The translations under genes and the position numbers were made by a program. Below the pieces are notes generated by a model. The model saw only the letters and a program-made list of their open reading frames with translations, made no database searches and was not told the origin of the DNA. Shown here in pieces: positions 34,469 through 35,866 of a stretch of 35,866 nt of DNA. The DNA is from Comamonadaceae bacterium (GTDB taxonomy: Bacteria; Pseudomonadota; Gammaproteobacteria; Burkholderiales; Burkholderiaceae_C). The stretch's first letter is position 1. Each line of letters begins with the position of its first letter. The DNA lies in assembly GCA_027491035.1 (NCBI GenBank), contig JAIXWZ010000086.1:1-35866 (forward strand), read 5' to 3'.

Positions 34469-35521
34469 ATGGCTGCAATCCGCAGGCGCGGCAGCAAATG
34501 GCAAGCTCGAGTCAAACGGGATGGCCGGTCTATTGAAAAGTCGTTCCTGACGAAGGCTGATGCCCTGCGCTGGGCAAGGACAGTGGAGGCTGACATTGAG
34601 CGGGGCGTGTTTCGTCCCAGAGGCGAATCCAGCCAAATGTCGTTGCAAGCCGCGCTCGAAAGGTACGGCAGGGAGGTGACGCCTCAGAAACGCGGCGCGA
34701 ATATTGAGTACTGCCGAATCCGTACGCTGAAAGCGCACCCCCTCGCGCAAAGGACGCTTGCCTCGATTCGAGCATCCGACGTTGCTGCCTACAGGGATGA
34801 GCGCAAACACGCTGGCAAGGCCGCAAGCACCCTCGCCAAAGAACTCGGTTTAGTGTCAAGCATCTTCAAGATCGCAATCGCAGAATGGGGTATGGACGAC
34901 CTTTCCAATCCAGTTGTGGGCGTCAAGAAGCCGCGCCAGCCCCATGGAAGGCAGCGCCGCCTTCTGCCGGGCGAAGAAGAACTACTCTTACAGTCCTTCT
35001 CTTACGCAGGGAAAAACAGCACTGATCGCCCCAAGGTGTCCGCGAATCAGTGGGTGCATCCGATTGTGATCATTGCCATAGAGACTGCGATGCGACGTGG
35101 CGAGATTTTGAGCCTGAGGTGGGAGCACATTGACCTTGCTAAGCGCGTCGCGCATCTACCCATGACGAAAAACGGGACTAGCCGTGACGTGCCGCTGTCA
35201 TTGCGGGCCGTACAGACCTTTCATAGCCTGCCGCGCTCAATAGACGGCCGTGTATTTCCGATCTCGGCAAATGCTTTCAAGTTGTCCTACCAAAGGGGCT
35301 TGAAGAGAGCGCGGCGTCGTTACCTAGAAGATGCAAGCACCCCCGACCTCAACATGTTCGCCGATCTTCGTTTTCACGATTTAAGGCACGAAGCGACCAG
35401 CCGCCTAGCGAGCAACTTCGAGGCGCACGAGCTAGCGAAGGTGACGGGGCACAAAGACCTCAAGATGCTGTTGACCTACTTTCACCCTAGGGCTGAGGAA
35501 CTAGCCCGAAAACTTGGCTGA
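34469..35521 (+). CDS. tyrosine recombinase/phage integrase
   Basis: A 350-residue site-specific recombinase. An N-terminal arm-type DNA-binding region (MAAIRRRGSKWQARVKRDGRSIEKSF) and core-binding domain (about 55-150) precede the catalytic domain. The catalytic set is complete: R209 (TAMRRGEIL), K234 (MTKNGTSRDVPLS), H303 and R306 (HDLRHEA), H328 (TGHKDL) and the nucleophile Y337 (LTYFHP). GGAGG (34458-34462) lies 6 bp before the ATG. Base composition looks less GC-rich than the neighbouring chromosomal genes. It reads away from the tRNA-Arg(CCG) gene 84 bp to its left, so it probably belongs to an island or prophage extending beyond the window. Confidence 0.94.
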   Translation: MAAIRRRGSKWQARVKRDGRSIEKSFLTKADALRWARTVEADIERGVFRPRGESSQMSLQAALERYGREVTPQKRGANIEYCRIRTLKAHPLAQRTLASIRASDVAAYRDERKHAGKAASTLAKELGLVSSIFKIAIAEWGMDDLSNPVVGVKKPRQPHGRQRRLLPGEEELLLQSFSYAGKNSTDRPKVSANQWVHPIVIIAIETAMRRGEILSLRWEHIDLAKRVAHLPMTKNGTSRDVPLSLRAVQTFHSLPRSIDGRVFPISANAFKLSYQRGLKRARRRYLEDASTPDLNMFADLRFHDLRHEATSRLASNFEAHELAKVTGHKDLKMLLTYFHPRAEELARKLG

Positions 35522-35603
35522 TCGGCTTCGCGACCCGCAATTCTTCTTGTCGCAGCGTCTTCACCTGTCCTCACGGGTGACCACGACCCTACCCGAGACC
35601 AAC

Positions 35604-35866
35604 ATGAACCATCCAACGCAATCCATAAAACGTCAAATTGAGGCCCGATATGTCAGGGCGCTGGCCCCTAACTACGACCCTGTGCGCCATGATTTTGAAC
35701 TTGGTCTGGCCGACCGAATGGACGCCGAAGCCCGGTCGATTCTGATACCTCCAAAACCACTCCAAATGGGCCTAGGAGGCGAGATAGTGCCTTCGGTGGA
35801 GGATGGGCTGCCCGGACTGGAATCGGCGCTCCAAGAGCCGGATCTGCTCAACGCTGAAGCCTCCAA
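35604..35866 (+). CDS. hypothetical protein, truncated by window end
   Basis: An open frame of 87 codons starts at ATG 35604 and runs without a stop to the window end. It starts MNHPTQSIKRQIEARYVRAL and is mostly soluble and acidic toward the visible end (EDGLPGLESALQEPDLLNAE). I do not recognise a domain. GAGA lies about 6-9 bp upstream as a weak ribosome binding site. It follows the integrase by 82 bp on the same strand and is presumably cargo or a core gene of the same element. Confidence 0.5.
   Translation, partial: MNHPTQSIKRQIEARYVRALAPNYDPVRHDFELGLADRMDAEARSILIPPKPLQMGLGGEIVPSVEDGLPGLESALQEPDLLNAEAS

Noticed and set aside
35561..35580. TCACC/GGTGA hairpin after the integrase as a terminator.
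   Set aside because: Short stem, large loop and no T-run.
35672..35866. A minus-strand frame at the window end.
   Set aside because: Ser/Arg/Pro-rich product opposite a plus-strand frame with more natural composition that follows the integrase on the same strand.

Overview
The window looks like a contig end from a high-GC member of the Burkholderiales, probably Comamonadaceae or a close relative. The grounds are a betaproteobacterial-type 16S 5' end, two Bug/TctC solute-binding proteins, a DUF1840 protein, the proteobacterial-type GshA in a gshA-kup-gshB run, and a LivFGHM transporter flanked by two CoA-ligase genes. No search was run, so the taxonomy is an inference. Position 1 lies inside a 16S gene, a common place for an assembly to break.

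Layout. 1-812: 5' end of 16S rRNA (minus strand), its leader with a boxA-like site, and two promoter copies exactly 100 bp apart. 813-1492: no convincing gene, one 12-bp tandem repeat. 1493-5115: ABC-F ATPase Uup, then an MFS transporter with an extra soluble C-terminal domain. 5140-6689 (minus): Crp/Fnr regulator followed by an RluF-type pseudouridine synthase. 6767-15257: a divergent seven-gene operon (acyl-CoA synthetase, LivG, LivH, LivM, solute-binding protein, LivF, PaaK-like ligase) behind a perfect 18-bp palindrome placed as a class II activator site. It probably imports an organic acid and activates it to a CoA thioester. 15373-17529: two Bug-type periplasmic proteins separated by a clear terminator.

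17560-19095: DUF1840 protein (minus), then a tautomerase and a class II glutamine amidotransferase (plus). 19132-25608 (minus): yggS, proA, gshA, kup and gshB, joining glutamate, glutathione and potassium functions. 25647-27650: pilT and a beta-hydroxyacid dehydrogenase. 27694-30341: the conserved dolP/BON - diaA(gmhA) - yraN block with divergent rsmI, whose 5' end overlaps yraN; a Bcr/CflA efflux gene is coupled to rsmI. 31617-34290: secreted thermonuclease-like protein, SbtA-type bicarbonate transporter and its divergent LysR regulator.

34309 to the end: a tRNA-Arg(CCG)-like gene, a tyrosine recombinase and the start of an unknown gene. This looks like one end of an integrated element. The tRNA is odd: its two acceptor strands do not pair in the normal register, and the integrase lies on its 5' side.

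Most of the window is ordinary chromosomal housekeeping. The best leads are the Crp-type palindrome before the uptake operon, the PaaK-like ligase without a recognisable P-loop, the three hairpins between the binding protein and LivF, the LysR-type site pair in front of sbtA, and the tRNA/integrase junction. I found no CRISPR array, toxin-antitoxin pair or defence system.
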